This document shows positions 9,312-20,507 of a stretch of DNA of 64,000 nt, piece by piece; within the stretch, counting starts at the first letter, position 1, and every line of letters begins with the position of its first letter. Under the pieces are notes generated by a model that saw only the letters and a program-made list of their open reading frames with translations, searched no databases and was not told the origin of the DNA. Source of the stretch: Aphrocallistes beatrix (Eukaryota; Porifera; Hexactinellida; Sceptrulophora; Aphrocallistidae). Where the stretch lies: contig OY725498.1 of the NCBI GenBank assembly GCA_963281255.1, positions 3,348,001 through 3,412,000 of the forward strand. Direction: 5' to 3'. A program made the position numbers and the translations under genes.

Positions 9312-10687
9312 CAAATGCTCCAGGTGCGTATCGAAACTGGGATAGTGGACACATGCGTCATCAACAAATGCCTGTACATTCGGACACCCTCGTAGAGCCT
9401 TGTCTACCGCTCGCTGATAGGTAGCCTGTGAGTTTGACAATCTAAAAGGCATGCGGTTGAATTCAAACTGGCCGCGCGTTGAAACAAACGCAGTGAACTC
9501 CCTATGCTTTTCCTTCACAGGCACGCTCCAGTAAGCGGATGCCCCATCCAGTGTAGAGAATACAGTTGCCCCTCCCATACGATCGAAAACATCTCGGGGA
9601 TCCGACATCGGATAAGCATCTCGCTTCGTCACATCGTTGAGATCCCGGAAATCTACGGCAAATCGATGGGTTCCGTCCTTTTTCTTCACTAAGATCACTC
9701 GACTCGCCCAAGAGGAAGAAGAGGGACGTATGATCCCATTCTCGAGCATTTCATCTATCTGCTTGGATACCTCCGCCTCAATTTCAGGAGAAACACGCAA
9801 CGGCCGGCTTCTGATAGGCCGCTCATCCAGAAGAGTGATAACGTGTTCCGCGGTTCCAATTTCGCGCGGGCTCTTCGGGTTCTCCGCGAAAACGTCTTTC
9901 TATCTCGACAGCACCTTGCGTATGGCTGTCTCTTCTCGCAGTGATAGTTTCGGGTTTATATCGAACCTGGCCTCCAAGCTATCTCCCTCCTTTCCCATTT
10001 TCCCATCTCTGCATAATTTCTGCTCTAGTCGCCGCGTATCCCCCGCGTGCCGCAGCTAGAGGTTTTCCAACAACCACCTAGCCTAACTCTCATGCTTTCC
10101 CAATCGAAAGTAGTATTCTTGAAGCGCGCGAGGAACCTTCGCCCCAATATAACCACCCTATTGTTAGTATCGAGTACTTCGATTTCGTGTTCTAGTGGTC
10201 GACCATCCCCCACATCTATCGCCACGCAGGCCGTACCACAGACCGCAAGCGCTGTCCGCCCTAGCCCATACACTTGACTGTACTTTGTGCTGTAAGGGAT
10301 ATTCATCTTTTGTACGGTGCCTCTGTCCACCACCGAAGGATCCGCCCCCATGTCCATCATTACATTGATGGGTTTGCCGTTCCATTTAACTGGTACCACA
10401 AACGCCGTCTCATGTACAACACTATGCTGCGTTGTGGCTAGAAATACCCCTCTTCGACTTCGTGTATGTGGGCAATAGCGGACCTCGTGTCCTCTTTCGC
10501 CACATTTCGCACAGTGCCGTTCCGGGCATTGGGCCATAAAGTGCCTGTCCGAGGCGCAAATAAAGCACCGACCCTTCTTAGGGAATTGGCTTGCCGGATA
10601 CTTCCTTGTAGGTCCATCCCGCCTCCCCATTGCCACTTTGCTGCGTGGCGCATCCTTATATGTATAGAAACAGTTGAGAGCTAACAT
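9312..10687 (-). pseudogene. Ty3/gypsy gag-pol relic
   Basis: Minus-strand readings cover, in order: zinc knuckles (C-F-I-C, then a C-x2-C-x4-H-x4-C box), a retropepsin-like site reading M-M-D-M-G-A (the usual D-T/S-G triad has Met in the middle), and reverse transcriptase through F-V-D-D. RNase H and integrase are missing, cut off at the P transposase tail. A stop near 9,901 separates protease from reverse transcriptase, where the frame also shifts. The RT reads R-V-S-P-E-I-E-A-E-V, nearly identical to the copy at 59.1 kb, so both belong to one subfamily. No LTRs were found. Confidence 0.75.
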
Positions 10688-10943
10688 TCAAGAACAAATA
10701 CAACGTAAAAGTTAAAAGGAACCATATAGCAGAGAAAGAAAATAGCCATAGGATTGATATATAATTTATTGGAACGTAGACTAGTTTCACATAGTTATGC
10801 ATCAAACAAATGATGAATTAGATTTGGAACAAAAATTATTTATTCATATTATGGGTGCGTAAGAAAATCCACTTTATCTTATCCCTGGTACCATGGAAAA
10901 TTGTCCAGTGTAAAGGCCTTATTGTAGTAGGCTATGTACCATT

Positions 10944-12232
10944 GTATTACTGAGTGGTCTACCATCTAATCGTACTACTAGTTGGACGGTATTTATTTTG
11001 ATTTTTATGTGTTAACCCTTTAAAGGTATTAAAATGGAAAAAATATTTGGAGGTTTTTCGACGCAATCATCAATTAGTGTCTTACTTATTTGATATTTTT
11101 AATGATATGGACCTCAAAAGTGTTTTGGCCCCATTAGAGATTATATAACACAAAGATATAGAAGAAAGGTTAATAAAATCCAATCAAAATAGCTCTATAA
11201 AGGAGTTCATTTCGATAATGCTCGGGAAATGGTCAGATTTACATATATCAGCTATTTAGCGATAATTGAATTAGAGATACAATTCTGATTATTTCTTAAA
11301 AAGATTTGTTCGGATCAGACCATTTGTTCGTGAGATATCGCTTATTGTAGGTAAAGTTCGGGCATACTACCTCTCTATGGTCCCGAAAGAAGCCGATGTC
11401 ATATCTTAACCCATCAATGACCTGGGGTCCATTCTATTTATAGCTTGAACTTAACATTTCTATGGCTTCCACGCCCAAGATGACTTAACCGGAAATGAGC
11501 AAGCAAAAGTCATTGAAAATGAGGGGTTAAAAACTATTGAAGATATATCTTCTATTATAATTTTGAATGAAAGGATATATGCAAAAAATATATAGGTTCC
11601 ACAAATATCCCTTTGTCAAAAATAAATCTTTATTGCAACACAAATTTTATGGAAAATTTTGAATATATTAGAAAATGGCGTATCTAACATGAAATATGTG
11701 TCCAAATATGACTATTAAAATAAATGATGAAAACATTTGTCGTTAACAACGTGTCCACAAATCGGAGAACTTTTCATAATTATTTTGGAGGTTATGGCCT
11801 TGGGTCTCCCAGATTCGGGTCAAAATCCAAAAAAAAAGTGAAATGTCTCTATCTCTGTAAATATAAGCCAAAATTATTAGTTCTCACCTCTAATAGAGTG
11901 TTAATAGAGTGTTGAAAATTTCAAGAGTTGTTTCATATCATTAGGCAATGAACGTAGGTAGGACCACTCAATTTTCGATATCTTATAACTTGATATTATT
12001 GCAGATTGGTTTTTCGGGGTTTTTGCTACTTTATTTTCAGATCCATACAAAATTTACAATTTTGTCATTTTAACATTATTTTGGCCAATGTGATAGACTA
12101 TTTATATTTCGATTTTGGAATATTTGTTTCCTTGGCATGTTTTAAAAAATATTTTTAGTAGCCGGGTGTCTACCATTAGGATGTGCTAGCGATAAAGGAA
12201 AAAATAGACTTTGAGACGCTATATCTCAAAAA
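10944..12232. other. AT-rich stretch, no gene recognised
   Basis: GAGTGGTCTACC near 10,953 and GGTAGGACCACTC near 11,956 are near-complementary and could be the ends of an old foldback element. A block near 11,440-11,500 (CTATGGCTTCCACGCCCAAG) resembles one inside the hAT-like element at 46.1-46.6 kb. Short open frames here show no family features. Confidence 0.35.
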
Positions 12233-12580
12233 CTAGAAATGAGAATTAAAAGCGGTTTGGATTGCGAAAGTATTTCTGGATGCCGATACGTGCCCACGCT
12301 TAACATCTCTTATAGCTCTACTTTCATCATATGCTGTAAGACAAATCATATGGTTTTTCGCAGGCGATATCCTTAATAAAAGAAGCCTAAGTTCTGGAAA
12401 CAATTTAGGAAAATAAAACAATATGATGATTAAATAATTTTCAAGTAAGAAGAATCGAACCTTCTTAACCTCTACAATATATACAATCAGATTGTTCGGC
12501 GAATTGAGGATATGTTGAAATTGCCAACGAATGGTGAATGAAAGCAAATGTTTCATAATATAAGACGCTAGGCCCTCCAA
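12233..12580 (-). CDS. Possible FN3-domain exon(s)
   Basis: A 115-codon minus-strand frame reads S-F-T-I-R-W-Q-F and N-L-I-V-Y-I-V-E-V, fitting FN3 strands B and C. Further on come R-L-L-L-L-R-I-S-P-A-K-N-H-M-I-C-L-T-A-Y, fitting strands E and F. The part between is hydrophobic and too long, and could be a ~95-base intron (GAG|GTTAAG to TTTCCAG|AAC). However, removing it puts the second half out of frame, so the exon structure is unresolved. It has the strand expected for the FN3 gene and lies between the exons at 18.7 and 8.6 kb. Confidence 0.35.
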   Translation of the reverse strand: MEGLASYIMKHLLSFTIRWQFQHILNSPNNLIVYIVEVKKVRFFLLENYLIIILFYFPKLFPELRLLLLRISPAKNHMICLTAYDESRAIRDVKRGHVSASRNTFAIQTAFNSHF

Positions 12581-13261
12581 TCATGAAAGGATTATATGCC
12601 GATAAAGAACAGATGGAATATGTCTAATAAATTACGCTAACTCTTTATAAATACTCTCGTGACACTGTGATACACTAAGATCAGGAAGTCTTGTATCATG
12701 GCTAGGCATCACAAAAGAAATTTAGTAAAGAAATAATAAATGAGATTATTTTCACAATGCACTATCGGCAGTATTGTAAATATCATTTTTTAAATAAATG
12801 GGCATTCACTATTAAGCGATCTCCTATCTATCACACCGATTCAAAAAGTTTAAATAAACAATTATAAAATGAAACAATGTACAAGAAATAAAATACGGAA
12901 CATTATTTTCTGTGGATCTACAGATATCTATATCACCATTTTAAAATAAGTCATTAATTCAAAATAAGTCAAGACTCATTTAGAGGCGAGATTCAAAAAT
13001 TTGAATTAATTGTTATTTCAAGGATATGTAACTCCTTTGCAGAGGCGTATCCAGAGTGCAACACATGCGGTCTAGGCCACACCCTCACAAGGCTGTGTCC
13101 ACTAAAGTTTCACAAATTAGCACTGGGTACTGCAACCAAGGGAATGGAACGGAACAAATTACCTCACCCTAAAAATTGGATTGGCTACGCCTCTGCTCCT
13201 GTGCCAATGAAAGTACAAGATAGTCATCAAAATTCAAGAAAGAAAATAGTGAGCTCATATA
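12581..13261. other. AT-rich stretch, no gene recognised
   Basis: No coding frame or terminal repeats seen. A block at about 13,040-13,190 with GCAGAGGCGTATCCAG and GGCTACGCCTCTGC looks like the two ends of a small unclassified foldback element. Confidence 0.35.
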
Positions 13262-13740
13262 CACTGCCTGGACAAAAGTATTCGTACACCCCATAATTCC
13301 CCATGCTAATAGTTATAATACTGATTTATTTAGCGAGTCAAGGTATTTAATTGGTAAGAGATACACTTAATTTGACTTCAAATTCGAATTCTCCACATTC
13401 AAATTACCCACTTTATAAGTTTTTAACTTAGTTACTCTTCTTCAAGATTAAGTATTTTCAGCATTTGCTTTCCTATGCCACATGTCGCGAGTGATCACCA
13501 TTGTATATGATGGCATTGGTGGTATGAGGTGGCACACAGTTTGAAAAATTTTAACCTTGTGGGAGTGTAAACAAGTTGAAAGATTAAAAAGTGAGTAAAT
13601 CGAATATGGAGAATTCGAATTTGAAGTCAAATTAAGCGTATCTCTTACAGATTAAATACCTTGACTCGCTAATTAAATCAGTATTATAACTATTTGTATG
13701 GGGAATTATGGGGTGTACGAATACTTTTGCTCAGGCAGTG
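13262..13740. mobile_element. Tc1-like MITE with long inverted repeats, copy 1
   Basis: The ends start CACTGCCTGGACAAAAGTAT and are inverted over more than 100 bp, with TA at both flanks. The ACAAAAGTATTCG word is typical of Tc1-type ends. No transposase is encoded. Other copies are at 42,018-42,481 and, truncated, at 52,781-53,095. Confidence 0.85.
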
Positions 13741-13742
13741 TA

Positions 13743-14200
13743 GATCTAATATCATTAGACCTCTTAAAGGACTATCGTGTTTAACTATACCTGGAGCAAC
13801 CTGGCTTAGAATAACACAATTATTAAACTCCTTTAAGATGCATCAGCAGTGGCATAGCTAGGCCTCGGGTAAAAAATTGTATATGCCTGCATTGCCTGGG
13901 CAATCGAATTTGTTAACATTGTTAAGGATAAGAATGATAATTAATGACCAACCACTAGTGCAGCGAAAAAAATATTAGTTCTTTATTAAACTAAGCAAAT
14001 GTTAGAAGTATTGAGGGATTCTTTCCAATCTTTCCATAATTTAATACAACATAATTTATTCCATTTTATAATAGTGTTTGCCTTATTGACATCGAACCTT
14101 TAATTCAAATATAGATCCCAAATCGAAGTATTAGGTAGTCGCTGGTGGTGGATAGTACACCGAAAACTTAAATTAAAAACACAAACATGTTTATAGAAAT
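13743..14200. other. AT-rich stretch, no gene recognised
   Basis: Contains CAGTGGCATAGCTAGGCCTC near 13,848 and GCCTGCATTGCCTGGG near 13,890, which resemble hAT-type MITE ends seen in other animals, but no matched pair or target duplication was established. Confidence 0.3.
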
Positions 14201-14510
14201 ACAAGCTCGCTTCGCTTGCTTGTGCAGCGCGGCAAGCGGACATATTATGTCCGCCCGGAGCGCCTAGGCACACATTGATTAATGATAAGGTAAATAGCAT
14301 ATCTCTAAATAAGTCTGTTTACTGTTATAATCGATATCACTAGAAAAATCACAAAATCTATAAATTTTTGATGCGTAATGATGGTGTCATTATATAGTGA
14401 TTAGTCATCATTTTTGATTAGAGTTTTATTACATTTGAGTTATATTAATATACATTTTCTATAATTTCAGCTTTTTATTAACTAAAATGGCTGAGCTATA
14501 GTCGAAAACT
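14201..14510 (-). repeat. ~490-bp repeat, partial copy
   Basis: Minus-strand copy of the dispersed repeat. It begins at the GC-rich tail (CTCGCTTCGCTTGCTTGTGC, then GCGGACATATTATGTCCGC) and extends through the AT-rich body, losing similarity near 14,510 before the head sequence. Confidence 0.75.
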
Positions 14511-14599
14511 GAATTTTCTAATTATTATATAAAATGTATTCTATAGAATCGATTGATTATTTGCCGATATACATATCATTAAGGTCAAAGCAAGTGTAA

Positions 14600-15185
14600 A
14601 TACGACTTGCTATCTCATCTACTAAATTTTCAAAAATCGAAGGGCTGAACCCAGGCCATGCTTTTTCTAAATATTTCCTAAGCTGTGTTAATTTCGTAGC
14701 GGGATTTTACTTTTCCAGCCCCAATTGAACGATGGGCCAAAGGTCTCATTGGGATTCAAATCTGGCGAGTTAGTTAGCCAGATACTTCTCACCCAAAACC
14801 CTGGGAAATGCTCTGAGAGCCATTTTTAGATTAAACCTTTACTTTAACCTTTACTTCATATTAAGTACTGAATTTAACCTTCTCCCAATCATATTTAGTC
14901 CATGACCTTCTAGACAGAATTCTAGTCCTTTTTTATTATGCTTGTATGTCATTTTCGGAAATGATGACCTATTGTATGCCCTAGCTACAGATGCGATTCG
15001 TAAAGGTCGGTGAATGTATCCTTACTGACATGTATACACCTATATTGGATATATTTAGCATGTTTTCGTGTTGAATGATGGCGTTTTGAAATGGTTTTGA
15101 GTATGATCTTTTTAAACACATATGACAAGTTCGGCAGACGTCCAGAACGAGGCATATCGCCAAGATTAGTTCCAGCTTTTGACAA
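14600..15185 (-). pseudogene. Tc1/mariner transposase relic
   Basis: Minus-strand fragments in different frames show, from the N-terminal side, D-M-P-R-S-G-R-L near 15,150, and further down N-S-P-D-L-N-P near 14,765, the third catalytic Asp block of Tc1-type enzymes, followed by a decayed C-terminus ending in a K-x-W-P-G-F-like segment. Stops and frameshifts are frequent. Terminal repeats were not identified, and the first two catalytic acids were not located. Confidence 0.5.
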
Positions 15186-15187
15186 AC

Positions 15188-15231
15188 AGAATGATGAGTA
15201 ACAATACTTAAGTATTGTTACTCATCATTCT
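15188..15231. repeat. Perfect 44-bp palindrome without loop
   Basis: The sequence equals its own reverse complement over 44 bases, centred on the CTT|AAG junction at 15,209/15,210. It lies just upstream of the Tc1-type relic's N-terminus and may be two fused element ends. Confidence 0.9.
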
Positions 15232-16367
15232 TAGCTACTATCCTAGAGAATAAGGATCTAAATAGGCTGTAAATAGGAGCCAAAGGGCATACGCAATACT
15301 AGTATACAAATAACCAGTAAAAGGCTGAAACAATTTCAAAATTCCCTAGAGAAACATAATATTATATTTTGAAGTCAAACGTCAATAAAATTCAAATTAT
15401 TCCCAAATATAGACTAATACATAATGAGGATTTCCAAACTATGAATGGTGACATACAGTATAACCTCGTTAATACGAGGGTGTATAATACGAAACTCCGG
15501 ATAATAAGAACTTATTTAGACAATCCCTTGGTGTTAGTATCAACGAGATCCTACTTCACATAAATATTGAATTTATTAATTGGAGTGTTGAAGATTGGAA
15601 GGGACAATTTTTAATAGAACAATTATCCAAAATACGTTTAAATCCACTCTAGGGATATCTGGTTTGGGATTTTTAGCGTTCGATTATATTAACTTGCTGT
15701 TGCTTGTCAATTCTAGGTCAAATCACACCTAATTATTTACATTCTATTTTCATCAATATGAAAAGTCTCAAATTGATTTGGGCAACTTTTGAGAAATGTA
15801 GTCATTTTCCGAAGTTAGAATATCGTTGCTATGCATCTAAAATAGGCGGGATTGTTCATTTTCTGGCAATTCTTTTTCTAATTTCTTTAAAATTTTCCAC
15901 AATGATCTAGAAGAGGAATACGGACAAAAACACAAGATCTTGCGGATTATTGCCACTAATTATATTATTATTAAAACCAGTAGATTATATTCTAAACTCC
16001 TATAGAGCCATGTGGGATTTTTTCAGGAAGTTATAACATCCCATTCTCAAAAGTTGTCCAAATCAATTCATGTGACATATCAAATTGATGGAATTGATCG
16101 GGAATCGGAGTTCAGATTTGGGACAATATAGCGCATTTGAACATGATATTGTGAAAAAGGGATATTGCTGGATACTACGAGCCATAAGTTAAAACCCGCA
16201 AAGGCTTTTCCCTAATGCTGATTTGACTATTTTGGACATTTTATTATTCAAAAAATTGCGTTTCCTATCATTCAAAATTCAGGTTTAAACCATTTAATCG
16301 AGGGTTGAGCCTCGAAAGACCCAAATATATACACTAGCGGCTTCTTTGATAATCGAGCTTAAAGCTC
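15232..16367. other. AT-rich stretch with weak inverted repeats
   Basis: CAGTATAACCTCGTTAATAC at 15,455 resembles the pogo-like MITE ends but has no partner. TTGATTTGGGCAACTTTTGAG near 15,772 and CTCAAAAGTTGTCCAAATCAA near 16,046 are inverted, suggesting an old foldback element. A 68-codon frame at 15,704-15,910 shows no family features. Confidence 0.4.
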
Positions 16368-16497
16368 TCAATAAGACAAGATTGAAAGGTAATGCGGGAA
16401 ACTATCCATGGTTTGATGGCCCCTTATAGATGGACAAGCAATTTGACACTCAGAAAGATTGGTTCGAAAGGCTTTTTGGGAAGATACAAGTACGTAC

Positions 16498-16802
16498 CTA
16501 ATTCCCTCTTTTTCTGAGAGCAGTCGTGTAGCTAAAGGAAGATTGCGAATCGCCTCTGCCGCAATCCACCTCATGAGAAAAATAGCCAGAGAGATCAAAG
16601 TTCCGAAAACGACGGCACAGGTCATTGATGAAGGGATTTGAGGAAAAAAGAAAAGAAACAAGCCCTTGTAAGCCCTGGATGATAAAATATGCATTCCCAA
16701 ACTGAAAAGAAACAATCGAAAAAATATGTATCGAGAGAACCAATTGTGTAGATGTTGGTATAGAATAAGACCTAATAGTAGAGCAAAGAAGAACTCGACC
16801 AT
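16498..16802 (-). CDS. Possible first exon of a membrane protein
   Basis: A minus-strand frame starts M-V-E-F-F-F-A-L-L-L-G-L-I-L and runs about 101 codons to a near-consensus donor (AG|GTACGT). Three hydrophobic stretches are visible: residues 4-17, about 25-40, and about 60-80. A charged C-terminal part reads R-W-I-A-A-E-A-I-R-N-L-P then L-L-S-E-K-E-G. This looks like a genuine multi-pass membrane protein start rather than a transposon product, but I do not recognise the family. A MITE begins only 25 bases upstream of the ATG, so any promoter lies in or beyond it. The next exon was not found. Confidence 0.35.
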
Positions 16803-16826
16803 TTTTATATATTTCACACTATTATA

Positions 16827-17307
16827 CACTAAGCGGACAAAAGTATTTGCACACCCCAATATTTTTTATCATTATAGTCGTCATAAAATGGTAGATTTGT
16901 GAAAGGGAATTTCGGACAAAATATTTCATCGATTGCATTTCTGATATGATATTCGTGTTCTACCCATTCGAATTACCCAGTATAGCTTATTTCAAAAGAA
17001 TCATTCCTCCTGAAAGTACAATTTCATCACCAGGAAATGCTGTTTGCCACATATCACCATCATGTATTGTGGTCATTACTTGTGACTAGTGGCTCAATGG
17101 GCACATGATGATGATAATTTTCTTTAGAGAATACTTTATTTATAGAAAGCTTATAAACTGGGTAATTCGAATGTGTAGAACAAAAATATAAAATCAGAAA
17201 TGCATTAGATGGCATATTTTGTGTGAATTCTCTTCCACAAATATACCTATTTTATTACTATTATGATGGAAATATTAGGGTGTGCAAATACTTTTGTCCG
17301 CTTAGTG
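16827..17307. mobile_element. Tc1-like MITE, second family
   Basis: The ends start CACTAAGCGGACAAAAGTAT, inverted at the right (ATACTTTTGTCCGCTTAGTG), with TA flanks. The interior is also largely self-complementary (GTTCTACCCATTCGAATTACC against GGTAATTCGAATGTGTAGAAC). No transposase is encoded. Confidence 0.85.
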
Positions 17308-17437
17308 TATATGCCACTTGTTTCCTACATCTAGAAATAAATTCTGCAGTATTAAATACATTGAGGGGATTTAATCTCCAAACACTCTTGGACCCGTTAA
17401 GCAGTAGCTGAATCAGCTTCAAGGGCACTGTGATATA

Positions 17438-17536
17438 CACTCGAACCTCTCTTATCCGGACCTCCGATATCTGGGAAAATTCTGTTATCCGGGCACCCTC
17501 CGGTCCGGCACTGCCCGGATAAGAGAGGTTCGAGTG
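17438..17536. mobile_element. Tiny pogo-like MITE, 99 bp
   Basis: CACTCGAACCTCTCTTATCC is matched at the right by GGATAAGAGAGGTTCGAGTG, with TA flanks on both sides. The interior is little more than the joined ends. Confidence 0.85.
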
Positions 17537-17539
17537 TAC

Positions 17540-18420
17540 GTTTAATTAAAAATGAGAAACTTTGGAAATAATTATATAAGTATATCTTTATACTAAAATA
17601 TATCCTATAATTGGAAGATTGATGGTCCTTTTAAATGAATGGCAAAATTACTTACAGTATGATTGAAATTTACGTTATCAATTCGAAAACCCCCCCAACA
17701 TACGGGATGGAAGTGTGCTTCCATTTTGCATTTTGATGACGTCATCGTCACCTTAGGGTAATGGTTTAAAGTTGAACATTTCATCCGTCATATGTTTACT
17801 TCCACCTATTTTCTAACTCAAGGTATCGAACTTTGAATATTTAATGAGATAATGACGAGATAAACATTTTTGATCCGTCATTGTCACCTTGGATATCGGC
17901 CCGATCAATTGGATACTTTGATAGTATCTAGTGGACTCCATTGCCTACCTTCCATATCAATATCAAGTTTCTACTATTTATACTTTGGCTAATATAGGAG
18001 AAATGGTAAAAGTGACAAAATGCTGTGTCATCATGCTGATTCAGCATAAATCAAAAATCGTATACCGAGGTGCACATTTCTATATCACTTTGCACCTCCT
18101 GTATAAATTTCAAGACGATATCTCTTAAACTCCGGTCAGGACACGAATTTCGGACGGCAGGCAAGCCGGCCGGAACATCCTCATTTTAGTACTGTGCATC
18201 CTATACGAATACTATAGGAAGCACACTAAAAATAATTCTGATTGCTTTCGTTTTGCTTAAAATCAAGTAAATTTGAAGTATGTGAACATTTACTATAATA
18301 ATACTGGTCAAAAAAATAGTATGAGACTTAATTTTATGGTAGACTAAGTAAAACTAAGTATTTTCAAATGTTTGATAAAATATTTTATGAATGCCTTCGA
18401 ATTACATCATTATGCGGCGT
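17540..18420. other. Intron-like sequence with low-grade repeats
   Basis: Holds a TGACGTCATCGTCACCTT block at about 17,737 and a related TCATTGTCACCTTGG at 17,876, suggesting an old duplicated or foldback repeat. CGTATACCGAG near 18,059 recurs near 46,939. No coding exon could be supported. Confidence 0.35.
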
Positions 18421-18699
18421 TTAATCTCTAATGATGAGTACATTCAACTTAAAATTGCAAATTTCCCGTTCAGGCGGTTTTATACAATGAAAGTCAAAAT
18501 AATCACAAAATAACCTGTATTCCTGAAATTGCAAAAATATTCGTAGCTGGAACCACATTGACATAACACTAATGGCATGGAATATAGACAATGAATAAAA
18601 ACTCACTTAATTGGGGCAAGTGTCAAGAACGGATTAGATTCCATACATAAAAGCTAATTAAAATATCGTATTTTAAAACTTTCGAAATGAAATAATTAC

Positions 18700-18993
18700 C
18701 TGTTCCCTTTGTCATCACCGTTAATGGAGGTGAGAGTGGACCAAAACCATATCCATTCAGTGCTCCAATTCTCACTTCATAATATGTATACGGAATAAGA
18801 GGGGTCAAAAAATAACGACAACATCTGATTCGACTAATATTAGAATATATTATTGCAGACAAAACTTTAAAATGTATGATGTATTCTAATGAAAAAGAAT
18901 TTATATGATCTTTAAGAACCTTGTCCCAAGAGAGGAGGATAAAATCAGATTCAATAGCTTCAGAGTGCAAATTTGTTGGGGAAGAAGTTGGTG
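18700..18993 (-). CDS. FN3-domain exon, complete domain
   Basis: A 294-bp minus-strand exon with a good acceptor (TTTTTATTTTAG) and donor (ACAG|GTAATT), phase 1 at both ends, the classic arrangement for one whole FN3 module. About 98 residues show P-T-N-L at the start, F-I-L-L-S-W-D (strand B), L-E-Y-I-I-H-F (strand C), L-T-P-L-I-P-Y-T-Y-Y-E-V-R-I-G-A-L-N-G-Y-G-F-G-P-L-S (strands E to G, with the conserved Tyr and N-G-x-G). FN3 arrays occur in receptor phosphatases, contactins and related surface proteins; which one cannot be told from one module. The central part is slightly longer than usual. Confidence 0.75.
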
Positions 18994-19590
18994 CTAAAAT
19001 AAAAAGATCATTTTAAAAGGTCTGTCTGGTAAAAATATATAAATTATTCAGAACTTTTTAATCAGTGAATTATTAATGCATTACTAGTTAAGCTAGTAAA
19101 TCAAACAGCTGTTCTGGTTTACTATATCATCCATTTTACATGTATTAGTAGTAGATAAGTAGAACACATTTATTAGCAGGGATGGATCTAGCGGGGTTGC
19201 AGGGTGATGCGCACCTTCCGAAATTTAATTTTATTAGATAATTTTAAAAGGTGGAGCACCCCACTAATTTTAAAACTTCCCTTGAAGGAGTATCACACTA
19301 TCTTTCCCAGGACTATGTAGCAGTGGCGATCATGAAACCTTTTGAAACAACCTATATAGCTATTTTCATGTTCTGCTAACATTTTTAGCGTAAATACTAT
19401 TTTACAGGCACTCCCCCACTTTAATTTTGAGGACTACACCACTGTCGGTGATATCATATGTGATGTTATCAATTAGTTTCTCTGGCTATCAGTTTATGGG
19501 TATAGTATGGCTTAAGTATTAATAAGTTAAATTAATACATGCGTTCACCTCATTATTGTAGTCTGTCAGATTAACTTTTGGTACAGTGAC
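18994..19590. other. Intron-like sequence with hAT-like MITE traces
   Basis: GCAGGGATGGATCTAGCGGG near 19,178 is a CAGGG-type end, and AGGACTACACCACTG near 19,430 a possible partner. No coding frame was found. Confidence 0.35.
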
Positions 19591-19593
19591 ACT

Positions 19594-19838
19594 TTGAGGT
19601 CGGAATGTGCTAAAATGAGAGCGAAGCTAGGCCTTTTCTGTAAGAAACGTTATAAGAGCAAAGTGAAAGTAAGCCTTTTAAGTAAGGAACAAATTGAAAT
19701 TGAAAGTGATCTGAGGCATTTTCAGTTCGCTGTGGGGGGGTACAGTGACATTTTGAGGTCGGAATGTGCTAAAATGAGAGCGAAGCTAGGCCTTTTCTGT
19801 AAGAAACGTTATAAGAGCAAAGTGAAAGTAATTGTGTA
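19594..19838 (+). repeat. 97-bp direct repeat spaced by ~60 bp
   Basis: About 97 bp beginning TACAGTGACA is present at 19,580 and again at 19,740, almost unchanged. Both copies encode the same basic peptide (A-K-M-R-A-K-L-G-L-F-C-K-K-R-Y-K-S-K-V-K) within an 81-codon frame. High identity suggests a recent tandem duplication. No protein family is evident. Confidence 0.8.
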
Positions 19839-20057
19839 GTATGGTGTTAAAAAAATTGTATTTCTAGATGTACATCCTTCAAATAGTTTATATTTAGCAC
19901 CAAATATTCGCAATAAAAAATTCAACCAATTTAGAGATTAATTAGTGGTTGCGTTAGGTAGGCTCCTCCTCGTGCAAATTGATAACGATATCAGTCTGGT
20001 TTTGGGCCTAAAATTCCAAAAAGCCGTACTTCTGACATTGGAGTAAACTAGTAACTT

Positions 20058-20283
20058 TATTATTGAGATATTTGGGGGTAGTTTTATATCAGCTAATAAT
20101 ACATTTTAATTACCTAAAATCTAAAGGTTCAGAGATATTGGTGAAAAGAGTTGGGACCATTAATATAAGTATGAAGAATGGCCCAAACTGTTTTCATCAA
20201 TATCTCCGAAATGGTAGATTAAAGGTCATTAAAATTATTAGCTGATATAAAACCACCCCCAAATATCTCAAAAATAAAGTTGT
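20058..20283. repeat. Long inverted repeat, ~110-bp arms
   Basis: AGATATTTGGGGGTAGTTTT at 20,067 pairs with AAAACCACCCCCAAATATCT at 20,249, and the arms stay complementary to the centre near 20,165. Weaker complementarity may extend outward to about 19,950 and 20,370. No target duplication was found. Confidence 0.75.
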
Positions 20284-20507
20284 TAGCTTTTTTGCATATC
20301 AAAAGTACGCCATTTACAACTATAGACCCCAAACAGGACATATCCTATTATTAATCAGCAAGAGGGGGAACCTCACATTCGCGAACTCTAAACCATCCCC
20401 AAATGATTGAAACTTTTATGCTGAATATTTGGTAATCAAAACAAGTTATTTGAATAGTGTGCACCTCAAGAATAAATCTTTCGAATAATTAAGAGCACTA
20501 AGACTCA

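Larger units (their letters stand above)
8856..10936 (-). mobile_element. P-type element with CATAG ends, filled by a gypsy relic
   Basis: The ends are inverted repeats: CATAGCCTACTACATACAGG at the left, matched by GTAGTAGGCTATG at the right, with a second inner pair (CCAGGGATAAGATAAAGT and its complement). TACCATT is duplicated exactly on both flanks (8,849-8,855 and 10,937-10,943), a 7-bp target duplication. Inside, minus strand, are a P-type transposase C-terminus at 9,093-9,311 and a gypsy relic. These ends closely match those of the large foldback elements at 21.1 and 61.4-63.2 kb. Confidence 0.75.

Noticed and set aside
17640-17690. Exon ending I-D-N-V-N-F-N-H-T before a GTAAGT donor on the minus strand
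   Set aside because: Too short, no acceptor in a suitable phase and no domain signature.
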